Assembly: GCF_040581485.1 (NCBI RefSeq)
Contig: NC_090133.1
Location: forward strand, 14,694,001-14,758,000
DNA length: 64,000 nt
Direction of reading: 5' to 3'
Origin: Linepithema humile
Taxonomy: Eukaryota; Arthropoda; Insecta; Hymenoptera; Formicidae
Position 1 is the stretch's first letter. Every line of letters starts with the position of its first letter. Of the stretch, positions 62,667 to 64,000 are shown piece after piece. Made by a program: the position numbers and the translations under genes. The notes beneath the pieces are model-generated. The model did not search any database. It saw nothing but the letters and a program-made list of their open reading frames with translations, and had not been told where the DNA came from.

Positions 62667-64000
62667 ATGGAAGCTGCAAAGAAGACACGCACCGTGATGC
62701 GAGCGGCATTCACGCGCGCGTTAAACGACTTGGTTCCAAGGATAACGGATGCTAATACAGGAGCCACGGATCTAGCCGAGCTACAGGTATTTCTACAAGT
62801 TCTCGAAGACAAGAATAAGACGCTAGAAGAAGCCAATTCGGTCTACATTAAGTGCCTGATAGAGACGGAAAAGGTGACGACAGAAACAATCGACACGGAG
62901 ATGGCGAGCAACGATGAGTACAAGCGCAAGTATATACGTGCACGAATGGCGGCCATGACACACTTACCGATCGCCGCAAACAATGCCGTAAGTGACCATG
63001 CGAATTCGACGGCCCGTAACATGAATTACGCAGGCGCACAGCCTGTGATAAAACTGCCGAAAAGTGAACTTAAAAAATTTGGAGGAGATGTGAAGGAATA
63101 GTTACCTTTCTGGTCACAATTTAAGAAGATACACGAGAATGCCAACATTAGCAAAGGAGACAAGTTCCAGTATCTCCTACAGGCGATGACTGCTCAGTCA
63201 CTTGCAGCTCAGCTAGTGGACAGTTTTCCTCCCGTGGAAGAGAACTATGATGGTGCGATAGCGAGTTTAAAAAATCGTTTCGGTCGAGATGAAGTGCTTG
63301 TGGAAGTGTACGTGCGCGAGCTTCTCAAACTAGTTATGCAGAATGTTTTGAAACCGAACGAACGAATACCATTGTCTAGCTTGTATGATAAAATCGAGGC
63401 TCAACTAAGATCTCTCGAATCGCTAGGGGTAACGTCTGATAAGTGCGGCGCCATGCTACTCCCACTTGTTGAATCCTCATTACCCGAGGAAGTCCTACGC
63501 GCGTGGCAACGTCAGACAGTTCCGGTCATGGCGGATGGAGAGCTAAGAGAGGAACGACTCACACAACTGATCAAATTCTTACGGTCTGAAGTAGAGAATG
63601 AGGAGAGAATATCTATCGCAATGAACGGCTTCGATTTGAAGAATAATGAGCACAAAACATCAAAGCACAAACAACGCATGGATCAAGTAAAAGGTACGCC
63701 GTCCGCTATAAGCCTACACGCGCAAGAAAAACCGAGTAAACTGTTAGACTGTGTATTCTGTAAAAAGGAGCACGCGAGTGTAAAGTGTGAAAGAGCGCGA
63801 AAGATGTCATTAGATGAGAAGAAATCGCTTCTACAACAAAGAAATGCATGTTTCAATTGCCTAAAAATCGGTCATCACAGCCGCATGTGTAGAAGCAATC
63901 CAAAGTGCGCGATGTGCAGCAGACGGCACGTAGTGATAATGTGCCCAGATATAAGCAGCGGAAGGGAAACGACAGTGCCAACTAATACACATGAGGTAAA
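62667..64000 (+). pseudogene. gag: BEL/Pao Gag (DUF1759 plus zinc knuckles), interrupted by a stop, runs off the window
   Basis: The frame opens at ATG 62667, meets TAG at 63099-63101, and then continues open in the same frame to the window end. The N-terminal helical region precedes a DUF1759-type domain, whose conserved start is where the stop lies. Near 63745-63950 three zinc-knuckle-like motifs follow: CVFCKKEHASVKC, CFNCLKIGHHSRMC and a third beginning CAMC. Pol should follow to the right. A single nonsense change explains the break; readthrough or a sequencing error cannot be excluded. Confidence 0.8.

Overview
The window looks like a repeat-rich stretch of an insect nuclear genome, probably a hymenopteran such as an ant. 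The reasons are AT-rich intergenic DNA, short introns with GTAAGT/AG borders, and the mix of elements: Gypsy with env, BEL/Pao, hAT, a Helentron-like element and many foldback MITEs. The species assignment is inference. I see no tRNA, rRNA or conserved housekeeping gene.

Layout. 1-3.26 kb is non-coding AT-rich DNA with a palindromic MITE. 3,259-11,727 and 19,388-27,857 are two nearly identical direct copies (about 8.47 kb, only a few differences seen). Each copy holds an intron-containing pseudogene fragment of a tyrosine-recombinase-like gene, a hAT element (8-bp TSD ATGCAGAT) inserted at a splice acceptor of that fragment and itself carrying smaller foldbacks, and a 2,728-bp LTR. Between the copies lies the minus-strand body of a Gypsy-type retrotransposon (env 12.1-14.2, pol 14.2-18.5, 5'-truncated gag 18.5-19.4 kb). 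The LTR of the second copy has the TSD ATAG on both sides, like a solo LTR. The LTR of the first copy is joined to the polypurine tract of the provirus. The simplest reading is that a solo-LTR allele and a provirus allele of one locus are joined in tandem, either by the assembler or by unequal exchange.

28.8-35.1 kb holds an apparently intact multi-exon minus-strand gene (15 exons by my reading, about 1,134 aa) with zinc-finger, tyrosine-recombinase-like and Myb-like parts. It has an in-frame duplicated three-exon cassette and a 1-kb palindrome in one intron. Two more large palindromes follow (35.5-37.6 and 37.7-38.6 kb). 38.9-46.2 kb is one uninterrupted 2,427-codon Helentron-like ORF with Ulp1 protease, HUH Rep, PIF1 helicase and ubiquitin-hydrolase domains, flanked by direct subterminal repeats. 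46.9-54.6 kb holds MITEs, a hAT-type MITE with a paralogous empty site, a small spliced gene with a 15-bp coding minisatellite (50.6-51.5 kb), and a 60/240-bp satellite (53.15-54.6 kb).

The most striking item is at 59.0-61.7 kb: a GC-rich narnavirus-like RNA-dependent RNA polymerase ORF with motifs F, A, B and C (GDD) intact. Its codon-aligned reverse complement is also open for 781 codons, which is the ambigrammatic arrangement known from some narnaviruses, here inside genomic DNA. The window ends in a BEL/Pao element (LTR about 62.34-62.59 kb) whose gag has an in-frame stop and which runs off the right edge.
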